Assembly: GCA_042219525.1 (NCBI GenBank)
Contig: JBDGPU010000069.1
Coordinates: forward strand, 94,211 to 158,210
From: JBDGPU01 sp042219525
GTDB taxonomy: Archaea > Halobacteriota > Halobacteria > Halobacteriales > Haloferacaceae
DNA: 64,000 nucleotides
Direction: 5' to 3'
Both the position numbers and the translations under genes were made by a program. Below are positions 1 to 8,174 of the stretch, one piece after another. The notes under the pieces were generated by a model. That model saw nothing but the letters and a program-made list of their open reading frames with translations, had not been told where the DNA came from and made no database searches. The number at the start of each line of letters is the position of its first letter. Position 1 is the first letter of the stretch.

Positions 1-153
1 CACGCCCGTCACGTTCCCGAGCGGGACGATCGTCTCCTGCTCGTCCCCGTCCGGCATCGCCCAGACGAGCTCGCCGACGATCCGCACTTCCTCACACTCG
101 ATCTGCGCCTCCTCCCCACCGATCGGGTCGTCGATGTACACGGTTGCGCTCAT
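1..153 (-). CDS. Partial conserved haloarchaeal protein (5' end only)
   Basis: An open frame begins with ATG at 153 on the minus strand and runs off the window edge, so only the first 51 residues are visible. It opens MSATVYIDDPIGGEEAQIEC and is acidic, with beta-strand-like stretches (EEVRIVGELVWAM, ETIVPLGNVTGV). It faces the acetamidase gene divergently across about 130 bp. I do not recognise the family. The composition and codon use match the neighbouring real genes, which is the reason for calling it. Confidence 0.6.
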   Translation of the reverse strand, partial: MSATVYIDDPIGGEEAQIECEEVRIVGELVWAMPDGDEQETIVPLGNVTGV

Positions 154-283
154 GTCGCCTCGACGTTCGCGGTCGCGCCGAATAATGGATGTGGCCGGCT
201 GAGTAGTCGGTCCCGAACCAGCGTCGCAAGTATCGCATGCCGGCGACAGTATCGTTTTCCGGGCAGGGCCGCAACCCTTCGGC

Positions 284-1288
284 ATGACCGACCGACGATT
301 CGCCGCCGGTGACGTGCCGACCCCGGACCATCACCTGACCGACGACGACAGCAACGTCCACTACACCTGGGACAACGACATCGACCCGGTCCTCTCGGTC
401 GAGCCCGGCGACGTCGTCCAGTTCGACTGCCGGGACGCCGCGGACCGGCAGGTCGGGCCGGACTCGGATCTCACGGAGTACCTGGCCGTGGAAACCGACG
501 GTCACGCGTTGACCGGGCCCGTCGCCGTCGACGGCGCGGAGCCGGGCGACACGCTCCGCGTCGACCTCCTGGAGTTCGAACACGAGGGGTGGGGCTTCTC
601 CGGGGTTCCCGATGGCGACTCCGGCGGCGGCCTGCTGCCGGAGGACTTCCCGGACCCGCACTTCCGTGTCTGGGACCTCGACACGCGCGAGGACGGGACC
701 CGCGTCGCCCGGTTCGCCGACGACGACGCCCCCGAGGTCGCCGTCCCGCTCCATCCCTTCCCCGGGAACCTCGGCCTCGCGCCCGGTGAAGACGGAGAGC
801 ACGACACGATGCCGCCCCGCAACGTCGGCGGCAACATGGACGTGAAACACCTGACGGCAGGGTCGACGCTCTATCTACCGGTCGAGGCGGCGGGCGCGCT
901 GTTCTCGATGAGCGACTGCCACGCCGCGCAGGGCGACGGCGAGGTCTGTATCACCGGCATCGAGGCGCCGATGTCGGTGACCGCGCGCTTCGACCTCGCC
1001 GACGATCGGTCGGTCGACTCGCCGGAATTCGAGACGACCGGCCCGTTCACGCCGACGGGGCGCGACGAGCAGATGTACGCGACGACCGGCATCGCCCCGG
1101 ACCTGATGGACGCGACGAAGGACGCCGTCCGGACGATGATCGACCACCTGCACGAGCATCGCGGCTTCTCGCGGTCCGACGCCTACGTGCTCTGCTCGGC
1201 CGCCGTGGACCTGAAGATCAGCGAGGTCGTCGACGCCCCGAACTGGACGGTGACGGCGTACCTGCCGGAGTCGATCCTTCTCGAGTGA
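284..1288 (+). CDS. Acetamidase/formamidase family protein
   Basis: A 334-residue member of the FmdA/AmdA amidase family, which hydrolyses short aliphatic amides such as formamide or acetamide to the acid and ammonia in the cytoplasm. Visible family features are the early tW-x-N/D-x3-P-V segment (YTWDNDIDPVLSVEPGDVV), the TDGHALTGPVAVDGAEPGD block, the glycine-rich centre with PRNVGGNMD, the LFSMSDCHAAQGDGEVC segment carrying the conserved His/Gln, and VCSAAVDLKISEVVD-like text near the C-terminus. Length is normal. It stands alone, with no amide transporter or urease beside it, so a role in nitrogen scavenging is inferred from family only. The exact substrate is unknown. Confidence 0.9.
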   Translation: MTDRRFAAGDVPTPDHHLTDDDSNVHYTWDNDIDPVLSVEPGDVVQFDCRDAADRQVGPDSDLTEYLAVETDGHALTGPVAVDGAEPGDTLRVDLLEFEHEGWGFSGVPDGDSGGGLLPEDFPDPHFRVWDLDTREDGTRVARFADDDAPEVAVPLHPFPGNLGLAPGEDGEHDTMPPRNVGGNMDVKHLTAGSTLYLPVEAAGALFSMSDCHAAQGDGEVCITGIEAPMSVTARFDLADDRSVDSPEFETTGPFTPTGRDEQMYATTGIAPDLMDATKDAVRTMIDHLHEHRGFSRSDAYVLCSAAVDLKISEVVDAPNWTVTAYLPESILLE

Positions 1289-1319
1289 GTAGGCCCTCCA
1301 GGAGAGACCACTTGGCAGG

Positions 1320-1640
1320 TCAGAACGGAAGCAGTCCCCGAACGCGTTCCACGAACGTCGTCCCCCGCCGCCGTTGCTCGAAGACGGGATACAGTTCGTC
1401 CAGCAACTCCGTCTCCGACTCGAACTCCGAGGACGGGACGCGGTCCAGTGCCTTCGAAAGGTCGAGGGTGTGGCCGGCCGCGTCGTACGGGACCGCCGTC
1501 GACTCGAGAGCGGCAAGTACCGCCTCGTCGGTCGCCGGGAACTCGACGTCCGCTTCGTCGATTCGTGCGTCGAGTGCGGCGATACCGAACTCGATAGCCT
1601 CCGGCTCGTCTGCATCTCCGCTCGGGGGCCTGACAGCCAT
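1320..1640 (-). CDS. Small acidic conserved protein (DUF5789-like)
   Basis: A 106-residue acidic soluble protein beginning MAVRPPSGDADEPEAIEFGI. It has no signal peptide or membrane segment. A run of short helices (IAALDARIDEADVEFPATDE, TDEAVLAALESTAVPYDAAG) and a basic C-terminal tail resemble the haloarchaeal DUF5789 group. That assignment is from memory of the family pattern and function is unknown. It is convergent with the acetamidase gene, 31 bp away. Confidence 0.7.
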   Translation of the reverse strand: MAVRPPSGDADEPEAIEFGIAALDARIDEADVEFPATDEAVLAALESTAVPYDAAGHTLDLSKALDRVPSSEFESETELLDELYPVFEQRRRGTTFVERVRGLLPF

Positions 1641-1756
1641 TACAGGGCACTTTGATAGCTCCCTTCAAAAATCCACGGCGATCGGCCCGAGACGGAGCCA
1701 CGCAGCGGCTTCGCTCGGAGCCAAGCTCCAGGGCACGGTTTCGCCAGGAGCCGAAC

Positions 1757-2173
1757 TCAGTCCGGAACCGTCTCCTCGGGCGGCGCGGCGTCGACGACCG
1801 AAAAGCCGATCCGAGTCCCCGCACGATCGTAGGCGACGACGTCCGCCGGCTCCCATGGCGGGATCGCGACGAGGACGACGCCGGCCAGGTCGTCGGCCTT
1901 CGTCAACTCGGGCGAGCCGTCGGGGTGGGAGACGAATCGCGCGCGACCGCGACCCGCGGGGGTTCCGAGGTCGACCCCGAACACCGCGTTGACCGAGCCG
2001 CCGACGTCCGGGAGGGTGAAGTGCGTCAGGACGGGCCTTTCGGAGTCCAGCTCGAGGTCCGTCTCGAACTCTCCCGCGGGAGTTGCCGAGAGCTGGATGC
2101 TGACCGCCGACGGCTCGCGCTCCGCGGCGTGGTCGAGCAGAACCGTCAACAGGTCGCGAGTGACGTGAACCAC
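1757..2173 (-). CDS. Conserved haloarchaeal protein of unknown function
   Basis: A 138-residue soluble protein beginning MVHVTRDLLTVLLDHAAERE. Strands such as VLTHFTLPDVGGSVNAVFGV, an ARFVSHPDG segment, a VVLVAIPPWEP segment and a terminal FSVVDAAPPEE look like a compact alpha/beta fold. I recall similar haloarchaeal proteins, some annotated loosely as RPN8-like, but no JAMM metal-binding signature (E with HxH and D) is present, so I do not assign protease activity. It is transcribed singly, in the same direction as its upstream-strand neighbour at 1320-1640. Confidence 0.7.
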   Translation of the reverse strand: MVHVTRDLLTVLLDHAAEREPSAVSIQLSATPAGEFETDLELDSERPVLTHFTLPDVGGSVNAVFGVDLGTPAGRGRARFVSHPDGSPELTKADDLAGVVLVAIPPWEPADVVAYDRAGTRIGFSVVDAAPPEETVPD

Positions 2174-2296
2174 GATAGACGTATGTGACGCGAACGTAAA
2201 CCTCCTCCGCGCAGGTTCCTCCCCCCACGCCCATCAGCGGCCGGGCCCGGCGAAAGCCACGGAAGGCTACTTGTACGGTGCGCGCGAGGGGCCTTC

Positions 2297-2980
2297 ATGG
2301 TCAGCGGGTTCATGCTCCAGGCCGAGGGACCCGTCCTCGAACGAGTCGTCTCGGAGTTCCTCGGCGGTATCGTCGCCGCGCTACCGAAACTGATCTACGG
2401 CGTCATCTTCCTGACGCTCGCGTACGTGGGTATCAACCTCGTCACCAGAGTCGTTCGCTCGTCGCTGAGCCGAATCTACGCAACGGAGGAGCAGCTGATC
2501 GTCAGCCTCGCGGTGACGGTGACGCGAGTGTTCCTCTGGTTCGGCGCGGTGCTGGTGTTGCTGAAGATCCTCGGCATGGAGGGGGTGGCTGCGAGCCTCG
2601 GTACTGCGACCGGCTTTATCGCGCTGGGCGTCGCCCTCGCGCTGAAGGAGATGCTCTCGGACACCGTCGCCGGCGTCTACCTGCTCCAGGACCCCGACTT
2701 CAACGAGGGCGACTTCGTGACCACGGCGTCGACGACCGGCACCGTCGTCGGGATCGACCTCCGAAAGACCCGGATCCGATCGGAAGACGGCGACCTCGTC
2801 GTCGTGGCCAATCGGGACGTGGAGGAGCGGTGGAAACAGGAGGCGTCCAAACCCGAGGAACCCGAATCCGAGGAACCCGAATCCGAGGAACCCGAATCCG
2901 AGGAACACGGACCCGAGGGCACTGACGCCGCTGGCGACGCGGCGACGGCCGGAGACGAAGACGGCGAGAGCGAGGAGTAG
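2297..2980 (+). CDS. MscS-type mechanosensitive channel, short form
   Basis: A 227-residue small-conductance mechanosensitive channel that would release solutes on osmotic down-shock. Three membrane segments are visible at about residues 25-50, 70-95 and 100-125. The last is the pore-lining type, rich in Gly and Ala (GVAASLGTATGFIALGVALA), followed by the LKEMLSDTVAGVYLL and FNEGDFV segments that lead into the MscS beta domain (GTVVGIDLRKTRIR...). The protein stops soon after the beta domain: the large cytoplasmic alpha/beta vestibule of E. coli MscS (286 aa) is missing. It is replaced by an acidic tail containing a five-residue repeat EEPES encoded by 15-bp tandem DNA repeats. ATG 2297 is the first start that keeps the N-terminal helix. 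Confidence 0.88.
   Translation: MVSGFMLQAEGPVLERVVSEFLGGIVAALPKLIYGVIFLTLAYVGINLVTRVVRSSLSRIYATEEQLIVSLAVTVTRVFLWFGAVLVLLKILGMEGVAASLGTATGFIALGVALALKEMLSDTVAGVYLLQDPDFNEGDFVTTASTTGTVVGIDLRKTRIRSEDGDLVVVANRDVEERWKQEASKPEEPESEEPESEEPESEEHGPEGTDAAGDAATAGDEDGESEE
2855..2906 (+). repeat. In-frame 15-bp tandem repeat (EEPES) in MscS tail
   Basis: Three perfect copies of GAGGAACCCGAATCC (2855-2869, 2870-2884, 2885-2899) and the start of a fourth. The period is a multiple of three, so slippage would change tail length without a frameshift. Confidence 0.95.
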
Positions 2981-3069
2981 CGGCGTTGACTGCGGCTCCG
3001 TCGCCGAAAGGTGGCTGCCGCATCGCTGCAATGAACACGCCTTTGTCCACCCGTCGCCTACCGTGGCGC

Positions 3070-3858
3070 GTGCAGATCGTGGGGTACGACACGGGCGATG
3101 CCGGCCTTCTCGTGAGCGACGGCGACGTCGCGGGTGAGGACGAGCGCGACGGTGGGGGCGACGTCGAGTTCGTCGACCTGACGCCTGGCACCAACCTCGC
3201 CTACACGCTCGGGGAGCGCCACTGCGCCGGGACCATCCACGAGGGGGGCCACGTCGCCTGCGACGCGCCGGCGACCCCGTACTGCGACGCCCACGACAGC
3301 GTCTGGGTCTGTGCGCGATGCACCGGCGACTGTCTCAAGGACGAGATGGACTGCTATGACGACCACGCCATCTACCTCGCCGCGTTCGCGCCGAACCGCT
3401 TCAAGGTCGGCGTCACGCGCAAGTGGCGGCTCGAAACCCGGCTCCGCGAGCAGGGGGCTGATCGAGGGGCGCACATCAGGACGGTCGAGAACGGCCGGGT
3501 CGCCCGGCAGATCGAGGCCGAACTCGCGACCGCCGACGACCTCGTCGACCGCGTGCGCGTCGGGACGAAACGCGAAAGCCTCGTCGGCGACGTCGACGAG
3601 GCGGCCTGGGCGGCGCTGCTCGACCGATTCGACCCCATCGAGACCTTCGACTTCGATCACGGACTCGACCTCTCGAGCCGGCCAGTCGCCGAGACGATGG
3701 CGACGGGCACCGTCGTCGGCACGAAAGGACGACTCCTGGTGCTCGAGCGCGACGGCTCGACCTACGCGGTCGACGTCCGCGACCTGGTTGGTTACGAACT
3801 CGAGGACGGGACTGCCGAGCGCGACCTGCAGTCGAGTCTGGGCGCGTTCGACGACTGA
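3070..3858 (+). CDS. DUF2797 family protein, zinc-cysteine and GIY-YIG-like
   Basis: A protein of about 262 residues from GTG 3070 (VQIVGYDTGDAG...). An in-frame ATG at 3031 would add 13 residues, but family members usually begin at the MQIVGY-type text. The N-terminal third has a cysteine/histidine cluster (HCAG, CDAPATPYCDAHD, CARCTGDC) that looks metal binding. It is followed by YLAAFAPNRFKVGVTRKWR and RLREQGADRGAHI, which resemble the core of GIY-YIG nuclease folds, as is known for DUF2797. The C-terminal part (TGTVVGTKGRLLVLERDGS) is a small beta domain typical of the family. Activity has not been established for the family as far as I know. Confidence 0.8.
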   Translation: MQIVGYDTGDAGLLVSDGDVAGEDERDGGGDVEFVDLTPGTNLAYTLGERHCAGTIHEGGHVACDAPATPYCDAHDSVWVCARCTGDCLKDEMDCYDDHAIYLAAFAPNRFKVGVTRKWRLETRLREQGADRGAHIRTVENGRVARQIEAELATADDLVDRVRVGTKRESLVGDVDEAAWAALLDRFDPIETFDFDHGLDLSSRPVAETMATGTVVGTKGRLLVLERDGSTYAVDVRDLVGYELEDGTAERDLQSSLGAFDD

Positions 3859-3932
3859 GCGACCGCTGGGCGGGCGGTTTGGTGAGAAGGTGAGAGAGGG
3901 TCGTCGGGCTGTGCGTCGGTCGAGCGCCGGAC

Positions 3933-4046
3933 TCAGTCGTCCGACGTGTCCGTGTCTCGACCTCGTCCCCAGACGGCGTCCGCCGAGGTGTCGTTCGGTG
4001 CAGTGTGCGAGACGTCTTTCATGGTGTCCGCGTCGTCGTTTGCCAT
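3933..4046 (-). CDS. 37-aa conserved haloarchaeal small protein
   Basis: ATG at 4046 opens a 37-codon acidic frame ending TGA at 3933. The protein begins MANDDADTMKDVSHTAPNDT, then has VWGRGRDTDTSDD. The MKDVxHT...VW/FxRG pattern recurs in small haloarchaeal proteins of unknown role. A TATA-like TATTAA at 4074-4079 lies 28-33 nt upstream, fitting a leaderless transcript. Codon use matches a real gene. No cysteines or membrane helix are present. Confidence 0.65.
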   Translation of the reverse strand: MANDDADTMKDVSHTAPNDTSADAVWGRGRDTDTSDD

Positions 4047-4073
4047 TGTGATACGTGTTCACGTGGATGACGG

Positions 4074-4079
4074 TATTAA
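4074..4079 (-). promoter_or_regulatory. TATA-like box of the 37-aa gene
   Basis: TTAATA on the minus strand, about 30 nt before the ATG at 4046. The spacing is right for leaderless initiation. Confidence 0.45.
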
Positions 4080-4180
4080 CGCTTTGTAGAAGGCTCTCAG
4101 TACACTATATAGCATATTAGGTCCCTAATATAATCGGAGCCCCGCGAGTTCGTGGGTCGGCGGAATCGCAGCGGTCGTCC

Positions 4181-4798
4181 CTATGGAGGCCGCTCGATGT
4201 CGAACCGCTCGCTCACGTCGGCGTAGCTATTGCCGGCAAGGCGACCGACGGCGTTCAGCTTCTCCGTGTCGAGCTTGCCCCCTGAGGTGACGGACTCGTC
4301 GACGTGGGCGTACACGACCTCGCCGAGGACCATCGTCGACCCGCCGATCTCCGTGGCTTCGTACAGCTCGCACTCGAAGCTAACCTTCGCCTCCGCGACG
4401 CGCGGCGCGTCCACGCGGTCTGCGTCGACCGAGGTGACGCCGGCCCGCTCGAACTCCGACTCCCCCGGCGGCAGCGTCGCCGCGGACTCGTTCATTGCCT
4501 CCACGAGATCTCGCGTGACGATGTTGACCGCGAAGGCCTCCGTCTCCACCGCGTTCGCGAGGGTGTCCTTCGGCGCCGTCGGCGTCGCGACCGGCGCGAA
4601 CATCAGGACCGGGGGCTGGACGGCGACGACGTTGAAGAAGCTGTACGGCGCGAGGTTCTCCCCGGCCGGTCCACGGGAGGACACCCACGCGATCGGGCGG
4701 GGGACCACGGCACCGGACAGGAGCCGATACGGGGACCCGAATTCGTCGGGCTCCCCGCCGCGGACCTGCTGGTCCTCGCCAGTCGCCGGCTCCGTCAT
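4181..4798 (-). CDS. Flavin reductase family (FMN-binding split barrel) protein
   Basis: A 205-residue protein with the flavin-reductase-like split-barrel signature: YRLLSGAVVPRPIAWVSSRG, then NLAPYSFFNVVAVQPPVLMF, TLANAVETEAFAVNIV, and the later GKLDTEKLNAVGRLAGNSY. Such proteins bind FMN and either reduce flavin with NAD(P)H or act as flavin-dependent oxidoreductases. The start at 4798 is set by its ATG overlapping the TGA of the upstream VOC gene by one base (TGATG), so the two are translationally coupled. Pairing a flavin protein with a VOC dioxygenase-like protein suggests aromatic or quinone chemistry, but this is inference. Confidence 0.88.
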   Translation of the reverse strand: MTEPATGEDQQVRGGEPDEFGSPYRLLSGAVVPRPIAWVSSRGPAGENLAPYSFFNVVAVQPPVLMFAPVATPTAPKDTLANAVETEAFAVNIVTRDLVEAMNESAATLPPGESEFERAGVTSVDADRVDAPRVAEAKVSFECELYEATEIGGSTMVLGEVVYAHVDESVTSGGKLDTEKLNAVGRLAGNSYADVSERFDIERPP

Positions 4799-5301
4799 CA
4801 GTCGTCGGCCTCGTCGGCGGCGTCCGAGTCCTCGTCCGCGAACGGGTCGATCTCCTCGCTGCCCGGCGTCTCCTCGTCGACGGTGAAGCCTGGGCCTTCG
4901 GTCGCGATCTCGAAGACGAGCCCGTCGGGGTCGCTGAAGTAGATGCTCTTGAAGTAGGTCCGGTCTTTCACCTGGGAGACGCGAACATCCTGGTCGGCGA
5001 GGTACTCGCGCCACTCCTCGAGGGTCTCCTCGTCCTCGACGCCGATGGCGAAGTGGTGGCTCGCGCCCGGGCCGGGCGCGCCGCGAGAGTCCGAGTACTC
5101 GAAGTAGGTGACGTTCGTGCCCGGCTCGCCCTCCGGCGTCGACGAGAAGTAGTAGTGTTTCGTCCCGGGGTCGTCGTAGTTCTGGGTTCGCTTGACCGTG
5201 TGCCAGTCGAGCACGTCCTCGTAGAACTCGACGGTCTCGTCCATGTCGGTACAGATGTTCGTCACGTGATGCAGGCCGGTGGTCGGTGGTGAGTCAGTCA
5301 T
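4798..5301 (-). CDS. VOC/glyoxalase-fold protein (ring-cleaving dioxygenase-like)
   Basis: A 167-residue protein with one glyoxalase/vicinal-oxygen-chelate pair of modules. The N-terminal TGLHHVTNICTDMDETVEFY carries the first metal His. A mid-protein GASHHFAIGVEDEETLEEW carries the second, and YFKSIYFSDPDGLVFEIATE carries the metal Glu. It resembles the N-terminal half of MhqO/LinE-type ring-cleaving dioxygenases, which are about 310 aa, so it is half-length. The highly acidic tail is a haloarchaeal trait. It is first gene of a two-gene operon with the flavin reductase. Confidence 0.85.
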   Translation of the reverse strand: MTDSPPTTGLHHVTNICTDMDETVEFYEDVLDWHTVKRTQNYDDPGTKHYYFSSTPEGEPGTNVTYFEYSDSRGAPGPGASHHFAIGVEDEETLEEWREYLADQDVRVSQVKDRTYFKSIYFSDPDGLVFEIATEGPGFTVDEETPGSEEIDPFADEDSDAADEADD

Positions 5302-5377
5302 TATGAGAGAATTGGCGTGGTGATAGTTATGTGTGGGGCATCACTGCCAGTGCGGTGGCGACGGTGACAGCCACGGT

Positions 5378-5457
5378 ACAGCGACGGCGACGGGAACGGC
5401 GACGGCATCCCAACAGCGACGGCGACGGGTACGGCGACGGCATCCCAACAGCGTCGG
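5378..5457. repeat. 35-bp tandem repeat, two copies plus partial
   Basis: Two 35-bp units (5378-5412 and 5413-5447) differ at one base, followed by a broken third unit to about 5457. The core is rich in GACGGC and ends CATCCCA. It lies between the 3' end of the doxX gene and the start of the VOC gene. Confidence 0.9.
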
Positions 5458-5484
5458 GGACGGCGTCGACGACTCGGAAGCGGC

Positions 5485-5934
5485 TTAGAAGAGGCCGAGG
5501 CCGAGCGAGTAGGGCCACTCGGCGCCACTCACGGCGAGCAGACCGAGCGCGGCGGCGAACAGCGTGACGTTCTTCAGGAAGTCAGTCATCTCGGACTCCT
5601 GCTCCTCCTCGGGCGCGTTCCAGAAGTCGTGCATCTTGATCGCGGACACGAGCAGGAAGGTCGCCAGCGCGCCGGCGGCCAGCGTCGGGAAGACGCCGAG
5701 CGCGACGCCGAGACCGCCGAAGACGAGCAGGCCGCCCGAGAAGGCGACCGAGAGCTTCGGCGCCGGAACGCCCTTCATTTCGGCGTAGCCGGCCATGTGG
5801 TCGAGGTCCATGAAGTGGTTCAGACCCATGAAGGCGAGGAGTCCCCCGAACAGGATCCGGGCGACGGCGAACAGTTCACCCGCGAGCGGGGCGTCGAACG
5901 TCTGGATCGGTACTGCTTCGATAGCTGGTAACAT
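5485..5934 (-). CDS. DoxX-family membrane protein
   Basis: A protein of about 149 residues with four predicted membrane segments: LFAVARILFGGLLAFMGLNH, LSVAFSGGLLVFGGLGVALG, LAAGALATFLLVSAI and a last helix near NVTLFAAALGLLAVSG. The LNHF and short acidic loop EEEQESEM fit DoxX/YphA-like proteins, often linked to redox or thiol stress. ATG 5934 is preferred over the in-frame ATG at 5982: a TATA-like AATATAAC lies 28-36 nt upstream of 5934, and the longer start would sit inside or upstream of that promoter. It is divergent from an HxlR regulator 69 bp away, its likely controller. Confidence 0.85.
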   Translation of the reverse strand: MLPAIEAVPIQTFDAPLAGELFAVARILFGGLLAFMGLNHFMDLDHMAGYAEMKGVPAPKLSVAFSGGLLVFGGLGVALGVFPTLAAGALATFLLVSAIKMHDFWNAPEEEQESEMTDFLKNVTLFAAALGLLAVSGAEWPYSLGLGLF

Positions 5935-5935
5935 C

Positions 5936-5997
5936 GTGTAACTGGGTATAGGAACCGAACTGTTATATTCATTCCCGGACATAGGTGTAAGCAGGTA
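5936..5997. promoter_or_regulatory. Shared doxX/hxlR control region with direct repeats
   Basis: This 62-bp stretch contains a TATA-like box for doxX (GAATATAACA on the minus strand, 5961-5970). Two imperfect direct repeats flank it: GTGTAACTGGGTA at 5936-5948 and GTGTAAGCAGGTA at 5985-5997 (10 of 13 identical). They sit close to the two gene starts, where a repressor would bind. Operator function is inferred. Confidence 0.4.
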
Positions 5998-6003
5998 ACA
6001 TCG

Positions 6004-6357
6004 ATGTCATCGGAACCCCTCACCCGCGACGCGCCAGAGTCCAACGACGACAGTCCCTGTCCCGTCGTCGACTCGCTGGAGCAGATCGGTTCCAAGTGGC
6101 GCCTCGTCGTCCTCCACGAGCTCCAGGATGGCGAAATTCGGTTCAACGAATTGAAACGAGAGACGGACGCGAACTCCCGAACGCTCTCGCGCGTCCTCGA
6201 CGACCTGCAGGAGATGGGCTTCGTCGACCGGCGTCTGGAGGAGGAGTCCCCGGTGGCGACCTATTACAGCCTGACCCCGAAGGGAACCTCCCTCTGCCCC
6301 GTGTTCGACGAGATCGAAGACTGGGCCGACAGCTGGCTGGCCGAGTGCTCCGAGTAA
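6004..6357 (+). CDS. HxlR-family winged-helix transcriptional regulator
   Basis: A 117-residue HxlR-type winged helix. Visible are the N-terminal CPVVDSLEQIGSKWRLVVLH with the single Cys that in many family members senses thiol or electrophile stress. After it come RFNELKRETDANSRTLSRVL (recognition helix) and YYSLTPKGTSL (wing). It is divergently arranged with the DoxX gene, the usual arrangement for HxlR-controlled redox genes, so it probably represses doxX and itself until oxidised. The start ATG 6004 is close to the predicted transcription start. Confidence 0.9.
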   Translation: MSSEPLTRDAPESNDDSPCPVVDSLEQIGSKWRLVVLHELQDGEIRFNELKRETDANSRTLSRVLDDLQEMGFVDRRLEEESPVATYYSLTPKGTSLCPVFDEIEDWADSWLAECSE

Positions 6358-6593
6358 CGACGTAGTATCCCTCGTCGTCAGCGCGGTCGCTGTCGACGAC
6401 GTTGTCCTGATTACTGGCGTCGTCGACGACGCTGTCACTGTCGACGTCCTCGCCTCGAAACGCGGTCCCGTTTTCCCCCGGCCGCTTTTCGCCCGGAGCC
6501 ATGCTCGGACGCCGAGATCGCCGAAACCTACTCTCCGTTCCTGTAGGTTCGGGATCCCTTATTAGGGCTCCGGCCATGGGTTGTCTCATCCAG

Positions 6594-8174
6594 ATGCGAC
6601 GGCGCTTCCTCATCGCGTTCGGCGTATTACTCCTGCTCGTCTCCGCTGCGCCGGCCCTGGCGGCCGTCCGTGGCGAGCCCAACCTTTCCGTCACGGTCGC
6701 TGACGACGCGCTCACGCCAGGCGCGGAAACGACCGTGACGTTCGACATTACCAACCGGGGGCATCTCAACTACACCCGGAACCCCTCGCTCGACGCGAAG
6801 GTGCTCACCGCTCGGGGCGTGACGGTCTCAGTGACGGGGGCTGACGGCCCGCTCGACGTGCGGACGGACACGCTCGCGCTCGGGTCGATCCGGGACGGAA
6901 GCGTCGAGAGCGCGCCGATAGACGTCTTCGTCGGCGAGGACGTCGAACCCGGCGAGTACACGGTCGAACTCACGATCGAGTACGACTACATCACCCAGTA
7001 CATTCCGTCGGAGGGGATCGTGCAGGAGCGCAGCGAGGAGTTCACGGTCTCGAAGACGCTGACCGTCGAGCCGGAGCCACGCTTCGAGATCACCGACGTC
7101 CGGGCGAACGCGAGCGTCGGCGACAGCGGCGCTGTCACGTTCAACGTCACGAACACCGGCGAGGAACCGGTGCGGAACGCGCGCCTCACGCTTACCTCCG
7201 AGAACCCGAGCGTCACCTTCGCCGGCGCGGCCACGGTGCGCGAACAGATCGGCCAGATCGCGCCGGGTGAAACCCGGACGGTCACTGTCGAGGCCGACGT
7301 CGCTGAAGGGGCGGAACGCCGGAACTACAGCCTCTCCGCCCGCCTCGATTACGACGACGTCGACGGCGCGCCCGCGCGCTCCGAGGAGCTAACGTTCGGC
7401 TTCGTGCCGGGGCCCGCCCAGGAGTTCAGCGTCACGAACGTCGAGAGCACGCTCCGCGTCGGCGAGGACGGCACGGTCCGCGGGACGTTCCACAACACCG
7501 GCGGGTCCACCGCGCGCAACGTCGTCCTGCGGCTGCAGACCGACAACCCGAACGTGAACGTGCAGGAGCCGGAGGTCGCTCTCGGCGACGTCGCTCCCGG
7601 CGAACGCGTCAAATTCGCGTTCGATGCCGACGTGAGCAGCAGCGCGACTGCTGGCGACCGACAGTTCACGCTGCGAGCGACCTACCGCAACGGCGACGGC
7701 GACAAGCGTCGAAGCGATCCCATCGACGCGATGGTGTCCGTCGGCCAGGAACGCGAGGAGTTCGCCGTGAACGGCGTCGACGTCACCTTCCAGCAGGGTG
7801 CCAGCGGCACGCTGGCGGTCCAGATCACGAACAACCTCGAGGAGCCCGTCTCCAACATCGAAGCGAAGCTGTTCACCGACGCGCCCCTGTCCAGTTCCGA
7901 CGACGAGGCTTTCGTCACGATACTCGGCGCCGGCGAGTCGACGACTATCGTGTTCGGACTCGGCATCGGGGAGGGCGCGATCCCGAAGACGTACCCCGCT
8001 CAGGTCGACTTCCGCTACGAGACCGCAGCCGGTGAAACCCGTATCTCCGACACGTACTCCGTCCCCGTCCAGGTCGAGCCGATGGAATCTAACGGGCTCC
8101 CCCTACCGCTACTCGGCGGGGTCGGTGTGGTAGTCCTCCTGGTCGCTGGCGGGCTGCTGTACTGGCGCCGATGA
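6594..8174 (+). CDS. Secreted COG1361-type repeat protein with C-terminal membrane anchor
   Basis: About 526 residues. A signal peptide is visible at the start (MRRRFLIAFGVLLLLVSAAP, then ALAA). Next come several Ig-like/NEW3-type beta repeats with the recurrent pattern LTPGAETTVTFDITNRG, GDSGAVTFNVTNTGEEPVRN, GEDGTVRGTFHNTGGSTARN and QGASGTLAVQITNNLEEPVS. A C-terminal membrane helix (LLGGVGVVVLLVAGGLLYWR) ends it. In-frame ATG 6576 is an alternative start. A TATA-like TTATTA near 6558-6564 favours a start near 6590. The stop overlaps the RND exporter ATG by 4 bp. COG1361 proteins often accompany RND exporters in haloarchaea and may act as an extracellular partner; the exact role is unknown. 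Confidence 0.85.
   Translation: MRRRFLIAFGVLLLLVSAAPALAAVRGEPNLSVTVADDALTPGAETTVTFDITNRGHLNYTRNPSLDAKVLTARGVTVSVTGADGPLDVRTDTLALGSIRDGSVESAPIDVFVGEDVEPGEYTVELTIEYDYITQYIPSEGIVQERSEEFTVSKTLTVEPEPRFEITDVRANASVGDSGAVTFNVTNTGEEPVRNARLTLTSENPSVTFAGAATVREQIGQIAPGETRTVTVEADVAEGAERRNYSLSARLDYDDVDGAPARSEELTFGFVPGPAQEFSVTNVESTLRVGEDGTVRGTFHNTGGSTARNVVLRLQTDNPNVNVQEPEVALGDVAPGERVKFAFDADVSSSATAGDRQFTLRATYRNGDGDKRRSDPIDAMVSVGQEREEFAVNGVDVTFQQGASGTLAVQITNNLEEPVSNIEAKLFTDAPLSSSDDEAFVTILGAGESTTIVFGLGIGEGAIPKTYPAQVDFRYETAAGETRISDTYSVPVQVEPMESNGLPLPLLGGVGVVVLLVAGGLLYWRR

Noticed and set aside
6358..6593. Acidic minus-strand frame after the HxlR gene
   Set aside because: It comes from GTCGAC-rich low-complexity DNA and runs antisense into the HxlR gene. 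No promoter or start is supported.
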